Positions 41,095 through 49,463 of a DNA stretch of 64,000 bases are shown here, in pieces. Numbering within the stretch: the stretch's first letter is position 1; each line of letters opens with the position of its first letter. The notes under the pieces were generated by a model that saw nothing but the letters and a program-made list of their open reading frames with translations, did not search any database and had not been told where the DNA came from. Position numbers and translations under genes: made by a program. Source of the DNA: JACDAN01 sp035265935 (lineage in GTDB: Bacteria > Actinomycetota > Thermoleophilia > Gaiellales > Gaiellaceae); the NCBI GenBank assembly GCA_035265935.1, contig DATFOC010000008.1:31438-95437 (forward strand). The letters run 5' to 3'.

Positions 41095-41895
41095 CTACCA
41101 CCCGGATGTCGTGATCCAGGTCTCGCCGCGGGTCGCCAGCGCGGCAGAGGCCGCGACTGCCAGCGACTCCTCGGCGAAGAGCCCGTAGACGCCCGGTCCG
41201 GCGCCGGTCACGTCCGCCCGGAAGGCGCCCTGGTGGATGAGCTCGCGGGCTAGCGGCGATCGCGCGAGGTCGTTGGGCGGCAGGGCGGCGAGGTCGCCGA
41301 GGACGAGAGCCCTGGCAAGCTCCGCGCGGCGCTGCTCGAAGCCTTCCGCTCCGTCTCGGTCGTCGAAGGCCTCGTAGACCGCAGCCGTCGAATGCTTCCG
41401 CTCTGCGCTCGGCACGACGAGAACGACCCAGTAGTCCTGCGGCAGGTCGAGGGGCGTGAGCTCCGTGCCGTCGCCCTCGCCGAGCTGCGGCCCGGCGGTG
41501 AGGAAGTACGGGACGTCCGCGCCGAGCTGGGCGGCGATGCCGTGGAGCTGGTCCGAGGAGAGCGCGCCGCCCAGCGCGTCGTTCGCGAGCATGAGCGCCG
41601 CCGCGGCGTCCGAGCTCCCGCCCCCAAGGCCCGAGGCCACGGGAATCTGCTTCTCGATCGTCGCGCGCCAGTTCGGTGCGCCGCCAGCGTGGGCGGCGGC
41701 CAGCTCGAGGGCCCGGCGGACGAGCGTGTCGTCGGGGAAGCCGCGAACCTCGAGCTCCTCGGCAGGCTCGAGGCGGACCCTGTCCGCAAGCGCGATTCGT
41801 TGGAGCACCGTCGCGAGCTCGTGCTTTCCGTCGGCCCGTTTCGGCCCGACCACGAGCGCAAGGTTCAGCTTGGCGGGTGCGAACAGCTCCGTCAT
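41095..41895 (-). CDS. ispE: 4-diphosphocytidyl-2-C-methyl-D-erythritol kinase
   Basis: IspE phosphorylates CDP-methylerythritol in the MEP pathway of isoprenoid synthesis. The GHMP kinase fold shows FAPAKLNLALVV at the N-terminus, the ATP loop PVASGLGGGSSDAAAAL and GAGPGVYGLF near the C-terminus. 266 residues. It overlaps rsmA by 4 nt, the usual order in actinobacteria. Confidence 0.95.
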   Translation of the reverse strand: MTELFAPAKLNLALVVGPKRADGKHELATVLQRIALADRVRLEPAEELEVRGFPDDTLVRRALELAAAHAGGAPNWRATIEKQIPVASGLGGGSSDAAAALMLANDALGGALSSDQLHGIAAQLGADVPYFLTAGPQLGEGDGTELTPLDLPQDYWVVLVVPSAERKHSTAAVYEAFDDRDGAEGFEQRRAELARALVLGDLAALPPNDLARSPLARELIHQGAFRADVTGAGPGVYGLFAEESLAVAASAALATRGETWITTSGW

Positions 41896-42680
41896 CGAAG
41901 CGCGGCCGCGAGCTCGACGAACTCCGGCGGTGCGAGCTCCTCGGCGCGGGTCGTGGCAGGCCGACCGAGCGCGGCGAGCGCCTCCTCGGCCTTGCGGCGA
42001 TCGGCGAGCCGGGCGAGCTCGAGGGAGTTCGGCAGCCGCTTCCGGCGATGCGCGAAGGCTGCCTCGACGACCGCCTTGAGCTCAAACCACGCGATTGGCG
42101 GCGTCATTTCGCGGCGACGAAAGGCGACGAGTGCCGAGTCGACGTTGGGTCTCGGTCGGAAAACGTCGCGCGACACGGGATGTGTTCCCGTGCGCACAGC
42201 GGCGAGCTGGATCAGCACGGAGACCGCGCCGTACGCCTTCGTCCGCGGCTCGGCGAAGAAGCGATCGGCAACCTCCCGCTGGACCATCACGCACCAAAAG
42301 CCCACTGTCGGGAGCCGCTCGAGGCTCTCCACGACGATCGGCGTGGCGACGTTGTAGGGCAGGTTGGCGACGAGCTTGGTCGGCGCGGGCTCCAGCTCGG
42401 CGGCGTCCAATCGGAGCGCGTCGCGGAAGTGGAGCCGGACGTTGTCCGCGCTCGAGAAACGATCACGCAGCAGCGGCTCGAGTCGATGGTCGAGCTCCAC
42501 CGCGTGAACCACCCCGGCGTGTTCGGCCAGGTACCCCGTCAGCACGCCATGCCCGGGCCCGATCTCCAGCACGACGTCCTCTGCACGGACGTCTGCGAGG
42601 CGGCCGATCACGCGGACGATGTTGTGATCGGTCAGGAAGTGCTGGCCGAGCTCCTTGCTCGGCGGCGGGAGGTCGCTCAC
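41892..42680 (-). CDS. rsmA: 16S rRNA (adenine1518/1519-N6)-dimethyltransferase
   Basis: RsmA (KsgA) dimethylates A1518 and A1519 in late 30S assembly. LGQHFLTD, the SAM loop EIGPGHGVLTGYL and the catalytic NLPYN motif are present; 262 residues is normal. It overlaps tatD and ispE by 4 nt each in one operon. Confidence 0.96.
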   Translation of the reverse strand: MSDLPPPSKELGQHFLTDHNIVRVIGRLADVRAEDVVLEIGPGHGVLTGYLAEHAGVVHAVELDHRLEPLLRDRFSSADNVRLHFRDALRLDAAELEPAPTKLVANLPYNVATPIVVESLERLPTVGFWCVMVQREVADRFFAEPRTKAYGAVSVLIQLAAVRTGTHPVSRDVFRPRPNVDSALVAFRRREMTPPIAWFELKAVVEAAFAHRRKRLPNSLELARLADRRKAEEALAALGRPATTRAEELAPPEFVELAAALR

Positions 42681-43411
42681 GCGAGGCCGAACGCGGCGTT
42701 CGCGTTGCGATCCAGCTGGGCGGTGAGGTCTTCGGAGTCGACCCCGCGAAGCTCGGCCAGCGCCGCGACGGTGTGGACGAGGTTCGCCGGCTCGTTCGGC
42801 CTCCCGCGCCGCGGCTGGGGAGAGAGGTACGGGCTGTCGGTCTCGGCCAGCAGCCTGTCGCCGGGGATCTCGCGGGTCGCGGAGCGGATGTCATAGGCGT
42901 TTGGATAGGTCACGTTCCCGGCGAAGGACACGTAGTAGCCGTGCTCGAGTGCGGGACGGAGCAGCCCCTGCGACGAGAAGCAGTGGAGGATTACCGTGCC
43001 GTCGAAGTCGCCGAGCGCCCGGGCGACGTCCGCGTCGGCGGCGCGACAGTGGATCACGACCGGCTTGCCGAGCTCCTCTGCAACCGCGAGGTGCGCCTGG
43101 AACAGCTGGCGCTGCAAGTCGTGCGGCGCGTAGTCGCGGTAGTAGTCGAGCCCCGTCTCGCCCACGGCCACCGGATCGAGCTCGCGAAGCAACTCGAGCT
43201 GCGTGGGGTCTGCGCCGCCCGCGTCGTGTGGGTGGATGCCGAGGATCGGGAAGACGCCCTGCCTTGCGACGCTGAAGTCGACCACCTGTGGCCAGCGGTC
43301 CGGCCAGGCGCCAACCTCGAGGATTCGGTCGACGCCCGCCTGCAGGGCGCGTTCGACCAATTCTTCAGGAGGATCTGCGCACGCGTGCAGGTGCGCGTGC
43401 GTGTCGATCAC
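42677..43411 (-). CDS. tatD: TatD-family metal-dependent hydrolase
   Basis: The 244-residue TIM-barrel nuclease has metal ligands in DTHAHLH, GETGLDYYRDYAP, VIHCRAA, LHCFSS and ETDSPYLSPQ. Family members have 3'-5' exonuclease activity. GTG 43411 overlaps the metG stop (GTGA); longer reading upstream is a shadow of metG. Confidence 0.94.
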   Translation of the reverse strand: MIDTHAHLHACADPPEELVERALQAGVDRILEVGAWPDRWPQVVDFSVARQGVFPILGIHPHDAGGADPTQLELLRELDPVAVGETGLDYYRDYAPHDLQRQLFQAHLAVAEELGKPVVIHCRAADADVARALGDFDGTVILHCFSSQGLLRPALEHGYYVSFAGNVTYPNAYDIRSATREIPGDRLLAETDSPYLSPQPRRGRPNEPANLVHTVAALAELRGVDSEDLTAQLDRNANAAFGLA

Positions 43412-44925
43412 GCAGCGGCGGCCGGCGCCTCGACACGCGGGAAGAGCGGCGGCGCCGGTTCGACGTCCTCCGTCTCGACGGTCTGGCCCGGCGCGACGAA
43501 GGACCAGTTGAAGTCCTCGGGCTGGCCGAGTGCCCGGAGGATGGGCGGCGTCGTCTCCGGCAGATACGCGTGCAACGCGACGGCAACGACGCGGATGCCG
43601 TCGGCGAGCGCATAGAGCACGCGATCCAACTCTTCGGCATTTGCGTCGTCCTTGGCCAGCTCCCACGGCTTGGAGTCGGTCACGAACTTGTTCAGCGCTC
43701 GGATGGCGTCCCAGATCACGTCGATTGCGCCGGTGAGGTCGAAGTCATCGAGACGCTTCTCGACCTCCCGCCCGAGAGCGTCGAGCGACGGCGCACCCTC
43801 GTCGCCCGGGGCGGGAGGAATCCGCCCGTCGCGGTACTTCGCGATCATCGCGGTCGTTCTCGACACGAGGTTCCCGAGGTCGTTGCCGAGCTCCCGCTCG
43901 TAGCGCTCGTGCAGCGAATCGAGCGACACGGAGCCGTCCTGGCCGAACTGCACCGACCGCGTGGCCCAGTAACGAACGGCGTCCGAGCCGTAGACGTCGA
44001 CGAGGTTGAGCGGATCGATCACGTTCCCGAGTGACTTCGAGATCTTGCGCTCGTCGAGCGTCAGGTACCCGTGGACGAAGATCCGGCGTGGCACCTCGTA
44101 GCCGGCGGAAAGGAGCAGCGCCGGCCAGTACACGCAGTGAAACCGCAGGATGTCCTTGGCGATCAGGTGCCGGACGTGCGGCCAGTAGCGCTCGCGTAAA
44201 TCCTCCCCGGGCGTCGCATACGTCAGCGCGCTGAGGTAATTGATCAGCGCGTCGACCCAGACGTAGACGACCTGCTCCTGATCCCAGGGGACCGGAACGC
44301 CCCAGGGCTGTCCGGCCCGGCTGAGGCTGAAGTCCTCGAGCCCGCCTGCGATGAAGCTCCTCGCCTCGTTGCGGCGGAAGTCGGGGAGGACGAAGTCCGG
44401 CCGCTCGTCGTAGAGCTTCAGCAACGGCTCCTGGTATCGCGAAAGGCGGAAGAAGTAATTCTTCTCCTCGATCAGCTCCGGGACGGTGTCGTGCTCCGGG
44501 CACTTCCCGTCCACGAGCTCGTCCTCGTTCTTGAACGCCTCGCAGCCGACGCAGTAAAGACCCGAGTAGGTGTCCTCGTAGATGTCGCCGTTGTCGTAGA
44601 TCCGCTGAACGAACTCCTGGACGAATCGTTTGTGGCCCTCATCCGTCGTGCGGATGAAGAAGTCGATGTCTGCACCGACCTGTTCAGGGACTTCGCGCCA
44701 CTTCTCCGCGATCTGGTCGACGTAGACCTTCGGATCCAGCCCTTGCTCCTCTGCGACCCGGTACACCTTCGAGGCGTGCTCGTCCGTGCCGGTGAGGAAG
44801 AACGTGTCCTCGCCTCGCTGCGCGTGATGGCGCACGAGGATGTCCGACGCGAGCGTCGTGTACGCATGCCCGATGTGCGGCGTCGAGTTCACGTAGTAGA
44901 TCGGTGTGGTCAGGTAGAAGGTCAT
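43408..44925 (-). CDS. metG: Methionyl-tRNA synthetase
   Basis: The class I synthetase has TPIYYVNSTPHIGHAYT with the HIGH motif, a CVGC...CPEH zinc knuckle near residue 125-145, WVDALINYLSAL and the KMSKS variant KISKS in LDERKISKSLGN. 505 residues without a C-terminal dimerisation domain. ATG 44925 follows TATCAT by 8 nt, while the upstream M23 reading frame runs 242 nt into this gene. Confidence 0.96.
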   Translation of the reverse strand: MTFYLTTPIYYVNSTPHIGHAYTTLASDILVRHHAQRGEDTFFLTGTDEHASKVYRVAEEQGLDPKVYVDQIAEKWREVPEQVGADIDFFIRTTDEGHKRFVQEFVQRIYDNGDIYEDTYSGLYCVGCEAFKNEDELVDGKCPEHDTVPELIEEKNYFFRLSRYQEPLLKLYDERPDFVLPDFRRNEARSFIAGGLEDFSLSRAGQPWGVPVPWDQEQVVYVWVDALINYLSALTYATPGEDLRERYWPHVRHLIAKDILRFHCVYWPALLLSAGYEVPRRIFVHGYLTLDERKISKSLGNVIDPLNLVDVYGSDAVRYWATRSVQFGQDGSVSLDSLHERYERELGNDLGNLVSRTTAMIAKYRDGRIPPAPGDEGAPSLDALGREVEKRLDDFDLTGAIDVIWDAIRALNKFVTDSKPWELAKDDANAEELDRVLYALADGIRVVAVALHAYLPETTPPILRALGQPEDFNWSFVAPGQTVETEDVEPAPPLFPRVEAPAAAA

Positions 44926-45940
44926 GGGCGTCCATGATAGGCGCGAGGTTTGGCGCCACCGGAGCGGCCGTGGGCTGCCTCCTGCCCCGTCGGCAGAGCA
45001 GGAGGAGGGCGGCCAGGGCGAGTGTTGCTGCGAGGAGAAGCGTCCACGGCGGCCGCGAATCCTGCGCAGGACTGGGCAAGAGGCTCGGGGCGTCCGGTGC
45101 GGACACGGCTGCGGGTGCGGGCGCGGCGGCCCGGACGGTTGACGTAGGCGCCGTCGCGGTCGCGCGCGCCACGGTCACCGGCCGATTCGGGGTTCCCCGC
45201 TCGCCGACCTGCCTCCCGGAACGGCGAGCGCTCGGTCGCTGCTGATGCGGCCTCGGCGCCGCGCGCGCCACTGTCGGCTGTGTCGCCGGAGCACGCCGCC
45301 GCGTCGAGAGGCGTCTGGCCTGCGGCGGTCGTGCCGCCACCGCCGGCGCCGCTCCGGCAGGAGCCGTTCCGCGCCCGGCCTCGCTCGAAGACGCTGACTC
45401 GGTCGGCGCGGGCTGGACAGCCGCGGGCGCTGCCTGCGGAGCGGACGTCACCGGCGTCGGCGCGACGGCAGGCGGCGAGGCGGGCAGGCGCGGCGGGAGC
45501 AGCGTCAGCGGGTCCACGTAGCCGCGCGGATCGTCGGCACGTCGCGTTCCGAGCTGGACGTGCGAAACCGCCGGCGGCTCACCGGGCGCTGCGATCGTCC
45601 CGACCGTCTCGCCTTCCGCGACGCCGTCCCCGACCGAGACGATCACCGAGCCGAGCTGCGTGAGGGTGACGGCCCAGCCGTCCGCAGTCTGGATCGAGAC
45701 TGCCCGGCCGTTCGACGGCAGCGACCCGGCGAAGCTCACTTGCCCGGCAGCGGGGGCCAGGACATCAGCGCCGGCTGACCCGGCGATGTCGATCCCGCGA
45801 TGCCCGGAGGCCGTGTACGCACCGCCGCCGTAGTCGAATCCCCTGATGATCTCCCCTGTCGCAGGCCAGGTCCACGCAGAGCATGCTGGTGGAGCGAGCA
45901 GCGCAAGGACCGCGAGCGTCGTTGCCAGTCGGGTGAACAT
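44684..45940 (-). CDS. Secreted M23-type (LysM-less) peptidase-like protein, C-terminal anchor
   Basis: A signal peptide is followed by a peptidase M23 domain (GFDYGGGAYTASGHRGIDIA, VSHVQLGTRR) in about residues 22-150, a long Pro/Ala/Arg linker and a membrane helix (PWTLLLAATLALAALLLLC). The GHRGID motif keeps the metal His and Asp, but the catalytic HLS site reads VSHVQL, so it may be non-enzymatic. After the helix the frame runs about 85 codons into metG before a stop; the true end may be earlier if the sequence has an error. Confidence 0.75.
   Translation of the reverse strand: MFTRLATTLAVLALLAPPACSAWTWPATGEIIRGFDYGGGAYTASGHRGIDIAGSAGADVLAPAAGQVSFAGSLPSNGRAVSIQTADGWAVTLTQLGSVIVSVGDGVAEGETVGTIAAPGEPPAVSHVQLGTRRADDPRGYVDPLTLLPPRLPASPPAVAPTPVTSAPQAAPAAVQPAPTESASSSEAGRGTAPAGAAPAVAARPPQARRLSTRRRAPATQPTVARAAPRPHQQRPSARRSGRQVGERGTPNRPVTVARATATAPTSTVRAAAPAPAAVSAPDAPSLLPSPAQDSRPPWTLLLAATLALAALLLLCRRGRRQPTAAPVAPNLAPIMDAHDLLPDHTDLLRELDAAHRACVHDARVGHPRAPSRAARRGHVLPHRHGRARLEGVPGRRGARAGSEGLRRPDRGEVARSP
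44934..44939 (-). promoter_or_regulatory. Predicted -10 box of metG (TATCAT)
   Basis: TATCAT is followed by 8 nt and the ATG of metG. It lies inside the M23 peptidase reading frame. Confidence 0.5.
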
Positions 45941-45947
45941 CCCGGCG

Positions 45948-45953
45948 AACCTA
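45948..45953 (-). promoter_or_regulatory. Predicted -10 box of the M23 gene (TAGGTT)
   Basis: TAGGTT is followed by 7 nt and the ATG at 45940. Confidence 0.45.
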
Positions 45954-45982
45954 GCAAGGCACCCGGCTGTTGTCCAGAACGG

Positions 45983-46789
45983 CTACAGCGAGATGTCGTA
46001 CAGCCGCTTCTTCGACACACCTGTAAGCCGCGAGACGACTTCAGCAGCCGTCTTTCGGGACGTGCCTGCGCGGAGCAGGTCCGCGACGGCCGCGAGCGCG
46101 TCGTCCTGGTCGGCCACACTCTCGACCACGCCCGGCCCGATGACGACGGTGATCTCGCCCTTTGTCCCGTCGGCAAAGCGATCCGCCATGGCGGAAGCGG
46201 GCCCGCGAGCGACTTCCTCGAACCGCTTGGTCAGCTCCCGGCAGACCGCCACCGGCCTGTCCGGAAGCGCCTCGGCGAGGCTCGCCAGGGAGCGGGGCAA
46301 ACGGTTCGGCGACTCAAATGCGACAAGAGCGTGACGCCATTGCGCCAACTCACACCAGAGCGCCGAGAGCTCCCCCGCGCCGCGCGGCAGGAAGCCGACG
46401 AACTGGTACCGATCGAGCTCGAAGCCGCTGGCCGCGACCGCGCTCTCGACGGCCGACGGCCCAGGCAGCACGGACACCGGTACCCCCGCCTCGAGCGCGG
46501 CTCCGACGAGCCGAGCGCCCGGGTCGCTGATGCCCGGCATCCCCGCATCGGAGACGAGCGCGATCCGCTCGCCTGACGCCAGGCGCGGCAGCAGCTCGGC
46601 GGTCCGCTTCGCCTCGTTGTGCTCGTGGTAGCTCAGCAGCCGCGCCTCGATGCCGTGTCGAGCGAGCAAGCCGCGCGTGTGACGCGTGTCCTCGCAGAGG
46701 ACGACGTCCGCCGCCCGCAGCTCGTCGAGGACGCGGAGCGTGATGTCGTCGAGGTTGCCGATCGGAGTCGCGCAGACGGCGAGCGGCAC
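45983..46789 (-). CDS. rsmI: 16S rRNA (cytidine1402-2'-O)-methyltransferase
   Basis: RsmI methylates C1402 in the ribosomal decoding centre. The tetrapyrrole-methylase fold shows CATPIGNLDDITLRVLDEL, LCEDTRHTRGLL, LVSDAGMPGISDPG and VLPGPSAVESAVAASG. A C-terminal helical domain ends KKRLYDISL. GTG 46789 lies 2 nt after the ROK stop and gives 268 residues; longer reading upstream is a shadow. Confidence 0.94.
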   Translation of the reverse strand: MPLAVCATPIGNLDDITLRVLDELRAADVVLCEDTRHTRGLLARHGIEARLLSYHEHNEAKRTAELLPRLASGERIALVSDAGMPGISDPGARLVGAALEAGVPVSVLPGPSAVESAVAASGFELDRYQFVGFLPRGAGELSALWCELAQWRHALVAFESPNRLPRSLASLAEALPDRPVAVCRELTKRFEEVARGPASAMADRFADGTKGEITVVIGPGVVESVADQDDALAAVADLLRAGTSRKTAAEVVSRLTGVSKKRLYDISL

Positions 46790-46791
46790 AG

Positions 46792-47700
46792 CTAAGAGTC
46801 GAGCGTCTCGAACCCGACGAGCGCGGCGCCCACCATCCCCGCCTCGTGGCCGAGCTCTGCCAGCACGATGCGCACGACCTCCCGCGGCAGGGGAAGCCCT
46901 TCGACCTCCAGCGTCTCCCGCGCCGGGCCCAAGATGAGCTCGCCGGCGTCCGCGAAGCCGCCGCCGATGATCACGAGCTCCGGGTTGAAGATGTTCACGA
47001 GCGAGCCGATGCCGGCTCCGAGCCTGTGGCCGAGCTCGGCCAGGTCGGAAATCGCTCCGTGGTCGCCGCCCTCGGCCGCGTCGACCAGCCGGCGGGCGTC
47101 GGCGTGTTCGCCGAAGCGCGCCCGGGCAAGCGCGTTTGCGGCTGACCCGGCCGCGAACGCTTCGAAGTGGCCGTTCCCCGTGCAGTCGCCCTTGCACGGC
47201 GGACCGCCGTAGTCGAGGACCATGTGGCCGAGCTCCGCGCCTCCGCCGACGGACCCGCGGAACGGACGGCCGTCGAGGATCAGCCCACCTCCGATGCCGG
47301 TCCCGAGCGTCAGGAGCACGACGTTCGACGCCCCCCTCCCCGCGCCCAGCTGCCACTCGGCGATCGCCGCGGCATTCCCGTCGTTCTCGATTCCCACCGG
47401 GAGCCCGAACCGGTCGCTCATCCGGTCACGAAGGTCGACGTCGCTCAGCGGAACGTGGACGGACGAGACGGCCCTCCCGGTCCGCTGGTCGATCTGGGAC
47501 GGAACCCCCATTCCGATCGCTGCGACGTCCTCTTCCAGCAGGGTTTCGACGACCCCTTCCAACGCCTCGAGGAGGTCCTCCTCCGAGGAGGTCGGGGTAG
47601 GAACCGTGCGACGCCGGTCGATCGTGCCGTCCCGACCGACGACGCCGGCCAGGATCTTCGTCCCGCCGCAGTCCACGCCGATGGCTCGGGAGGCGCTCAC
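46792..47700 (-). CDS. ROK-family sugar kinase (glucokinase-like)
   Basis: The 302-residue kinase has phosphate loop GVDCGGTKILAGVV, catalytic Asp in GIENDGNAAAIAEW, LGTGIGGGLILDG, and the glucose-contact HMVLDYGG. The zinc site is modified (PPCKGDCTGNGHFE in place of CxCGxxGCxE), so zinc binding is uncertain. ATP-dependent phosphorylation of glucose is most likely. It diverges from the LCP gene. Confidence 0.88.
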   Translation of the reverse strand: MSASRAIGVDCGGTKILAGVVGRDGTIDRRRTVPTPTSSEEDLLEALEGVVETLLEEDVAAIGMGVPSQIDQRTGRAVSSVHVPLSDVDLRDRMSDRFGLPVGIENDGNAAAIAEWQLGAGRGASNVVLLTLGTGIGGGLILDGRPFRGSVGGGAELGHMVLDYGGPPCKGDCTGNGHFEAFAAGSAANALARARFGEHADARRLVDAAEGGDHGAISDLAELGHRLGAGIGSLVNIFNPELVIIGGGFADAGELILGPARETLEVEGLPLPREVVRIVLAELGHEAGMVGAALVGFETLDS

Positions 47701-47726
47701 GAGCGGCGGCTACGATACCCCGCCGG
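47701..47726. promoter_or_regulatory. 26-bp divergent promoter with overlapping -10 boxes
   Basis: The 7-bp sequence TACGATA (47711-47717) gives TACGAT on the plus strand (10 nt before ATG 47727) and TATCGT on the minus strand (11 nt before GTG 47700). Both genes may be read from one symmetric -10 site. Confidence 0.45.
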
Positions 47727-48881
47727 ATGGCCCGCGAAGACAAGCCGTACCGCGTCTACCGCGGAGGCCGTGCCACTGGCGGCGTGCCGACCCTTCAGCG
47801 ATCGCCGAAGCCCGAGCGTCGGAAGAAAGCGCCTCGTGAGGCGCCAAAACCGCGTCGCTATGCCGGTCCGGCACCCGCGAAGAAGCCGCGCCGCTTCAGC
47901 ACGGGGCGAATCATCACGCTGGTCGTCGTCGGGCTGATCCTGCTCCTGATCGGCTGGACCGTCGCCGGCTACCTGGCGGTTCGGCGCGGCGTGGAACAGG
48001 CCAACGACCGCCTCGGCGAGCCGGCGAAGGCGCAGCTCGTGCCGCAGGACGGCTGGATGCTCTCCCAGCCCAGCACGACGCTGATCGTCGGCAGCGATCA
48101 CTCGGCACATCCCACCCGGCGCGGGAACCGCCTTGCCGACTCGCTCATGCTCCTCCGCACCGACCCCGACCACCACGGGATCACCTACCTTTCGATCCCT
48201 CGCGATCTCGAGGTCGAGGTGCCCGGCTTCGGCCACGAGAAGATCAACTCGACGCTGCCGAACGGCGGAGCGGCGCTCACGATCCGGACGATCCGCGAGG
48301 CCTTCGGGATCGACGTGAACCACATCATCCTCCTGGATATGACGGCGTTCCGACAGGTCGTCGACGCCCTCGACGGCGTCGTGGTCGACGTTCGGAAGCC
48401 GGCCGTGACGAAGATCGAGTGTCCGTACCCGAGCGCCGAGCGCTGCCAACGCTGGGGCGGGTGGCGGTTCGGCCGCGGGCGCCAGGAGCTGGACGGCCGC
48501 CACGCGCAGATCTACTCGCGGATCAGGACGAACCTGCTCGACCCGAGCGAGAGCGACCTCAACCGCGTGGGCCGGCAGCAGCAGGTCCTCCAGGCGACTC
48601 TCGACGAGATGGTCAGCTTCGGGACCTACCTCCGACTGCCGTTCATCGGCGAGGACCTCGTCAGCCCCCTCACGACCGACCTCTCGACGAACGAGCTCTT
48701 CCAGCTCGCCTGGCTGCGGTTCCGCTCCGCGGCGGACCGCACGGTCTACTGCCGGCTCGGCGTCACGGGGGACGGGGACGACAATGCGGCCGTGCTGCTG
48801 ATGTTCGGCGGCCGCTCGGCGATCCAGCCGCCGAGCCCGATCTCCGGAGCCGGCTGTTTGCGCGGGACGCCGCTGACCTAG
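47727..48881 (+). CDS. LytR-CpsA-Psr (LCP) family protein
   Basis: The 384-residue protein has a basic cytoplasmic N-terminus (about 58 residues), one membrane helix (IITLVVVGLILLLIGWTVAG) and an external LCP domain (TLIVGSDHSA, DSLMLLRTDP, YLSIPRDLEVEVPG, INSTLPNGG, SRIRTNLLDPSESDLNRVGR). LCP enzymes transfer polymers such as teichoic acid or arabinogalactan to peptidoglycan. The TAG stop begins the hairpin at 48881. Confidence 0.92.
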   Translation: MAREDKPYRVYRGGRATGGVPTLQRSPKPERRKKAPREAPKPRRYAGPAPAKKPRRFSTGRIITLVVVGLILLLIGWTVAGYLAVRRGVEQANDRLGEPAKAQLVPQDGWMLSQPSTTLIVGSDHSAHPTRRGNRLADSLMLLRTDPDHHGITYLSIPRDLEVEVPGFGHEKINSTLPNGGAALTIRTIREAFGIDVNHIILLDMTAFRQVVDALDGVVVDVRKPAVTKIECPYPSAERCQRWGGWRFGRGRQELDGRHAQIYSRIRTNLLDPSESDLNRVGRQQQVLQATLDEMVSFGTYLRLPFIGEDLVSPLTTDLSTNELFQLAWLRFRSAADRTVYCRLGVTGDGDDNAAVLLMFGGRSAIQPPSPISGAGCLRGTPLT

Positions 48882-48943
48882 GAGGGCTTGGCGGAATGGC
48901 GCTCGCGGTCCGGCGGCACAGCCGCTATTTCGCCAAGCCCCCC
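48881..48943 (+). terminator. Bidirectional terminator, short derivative of the hairpin family
   Basis: The whole gap between convergent stop codons is one hairpin: 48881-48897 pairs with 48927-48943 in 16 of 17 positions (one G-U). The outer arms (GGAGGGCTTGGCGGAA) and the inner GTCCGGCGGCACAG match copy 4 at 38046-38211, but the central GACGCAG module is missing. Confidence 0.8.
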
Positions 48944-49224
48944 TACGAAGGTTCGGCGGCCGGCGTTTTCTTCTCCGGCTCCTTCTTGTCGCCGCCGGAG
49001 TCGGGCTTGTCCGCCTGGTCGCCGTCGCGGGAAGGCTTGCGGCCGCCGCGTCCGTAGTCGGTGGAGTAGAACCCCGAGCCCTTGAAGTGAACGGCGACGG
49101 GGTGCAGGACGCGGGTCACGGGGCCCTCACCGCACTCGGGACATGCCTCGGGCGCCGGCTCGTGGATGCCGTGAAAAAGCTCGAAAAGGTGCCCGTTAGG
49201 GCACTTGTACTCGTAGATCGGCAC
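48943..49224 (-). CDS. FmdB-type zinc ribbon protein
   Basis: The 93-residue protein has the FmdB regulatory zinc ribbon: PIYEYKCPNGHLFELFHG and CPECGEGPVTRVLHPVAVHF, followed by GSGFYSTDYG and a charged Lys/Pro tail. Such proteins are small putative regulators of unclear role. GTG 49224 is chosen by homology and a TATCCT box 8 nt upstream. Confidence 0.88.
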   Translation of the reverse strand: MPIYEYKCPNGHLFELFHGIHEPAPEACPECGEGPVTRVLHPVAVHFKGSGFYSTDYGRGGRKPSRDGDQADKPDSGGDKKEPEKKTPAAEPS

Positions 49225-49232
49225 CCGCTCAG

Positions 49233-49238
49233 AGGATA
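49233..49238 (-). promoter_or_regulatory. Predicted -10 box of the FmdB-type gene (TATCCT)
   Basis: TATCCT is followed by 8 nt and the GTG at 49224. Confidence 0.5.
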
Positions 49239-49256
49239 GCGACGGCCCAGGAGGGC

Positions 49257-49448
49257 TCAGGACGACGCCTGCTGCCGCTCCTCCATCGTCTCCTGGTAGC
49301 ACGGGGCCCCCTCGAAGGCGGCCAGGCCGACCGGACGCCGGTCCCGGCGGCGGCGCCGCCGCCGCGCTGCGGCCAACACCGCGGAGGCACCGACTGCACT
49401 GCCGATCAGGAATGAGCGCAAACGACGCGCCTGTGCCTGGCCGTCCAT
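49257..49448 (-). CDS. Small basic protein with N-terminal helix (63 residues)
   Basis: One helix (FLIGSAVGASAVLAAA) is followed by an Arg-rich stretch and a soluble tail with a single Cys. ATG 49448 lies 6 nt after TAGGAT. No family recognised; it could be a small membrane protein of unknown function. It diverges from psuK across 15 bp. Confidence 0.55.
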   Translation of the reverse strand: MDGQAQARRLRSFLIGSAVGASAVLAAARRRRRRRDRRPVGLAAFEGAPCYQETMEERQQASS

Positions 49449-49463
49449 GGGACGATCCTAGGC
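49449..49463. promoter_or_regulatory. 15-bp divergent promoter region
   Basis: TAGGAT (49455-49460, minus strand) is 6 nt before ATG 49448. GACGAT (49451-49456, plus strand) is 7 nt before ATG 49464. The two -10-like boxes overlap. Confidence 0.35.

Noticed and set aside
45983..47356. Long N-terminal extension of RsmI
   Set aside because: The first part is a shadow of the ROK kinase gene; the methylase fold begins at GTG 46789.
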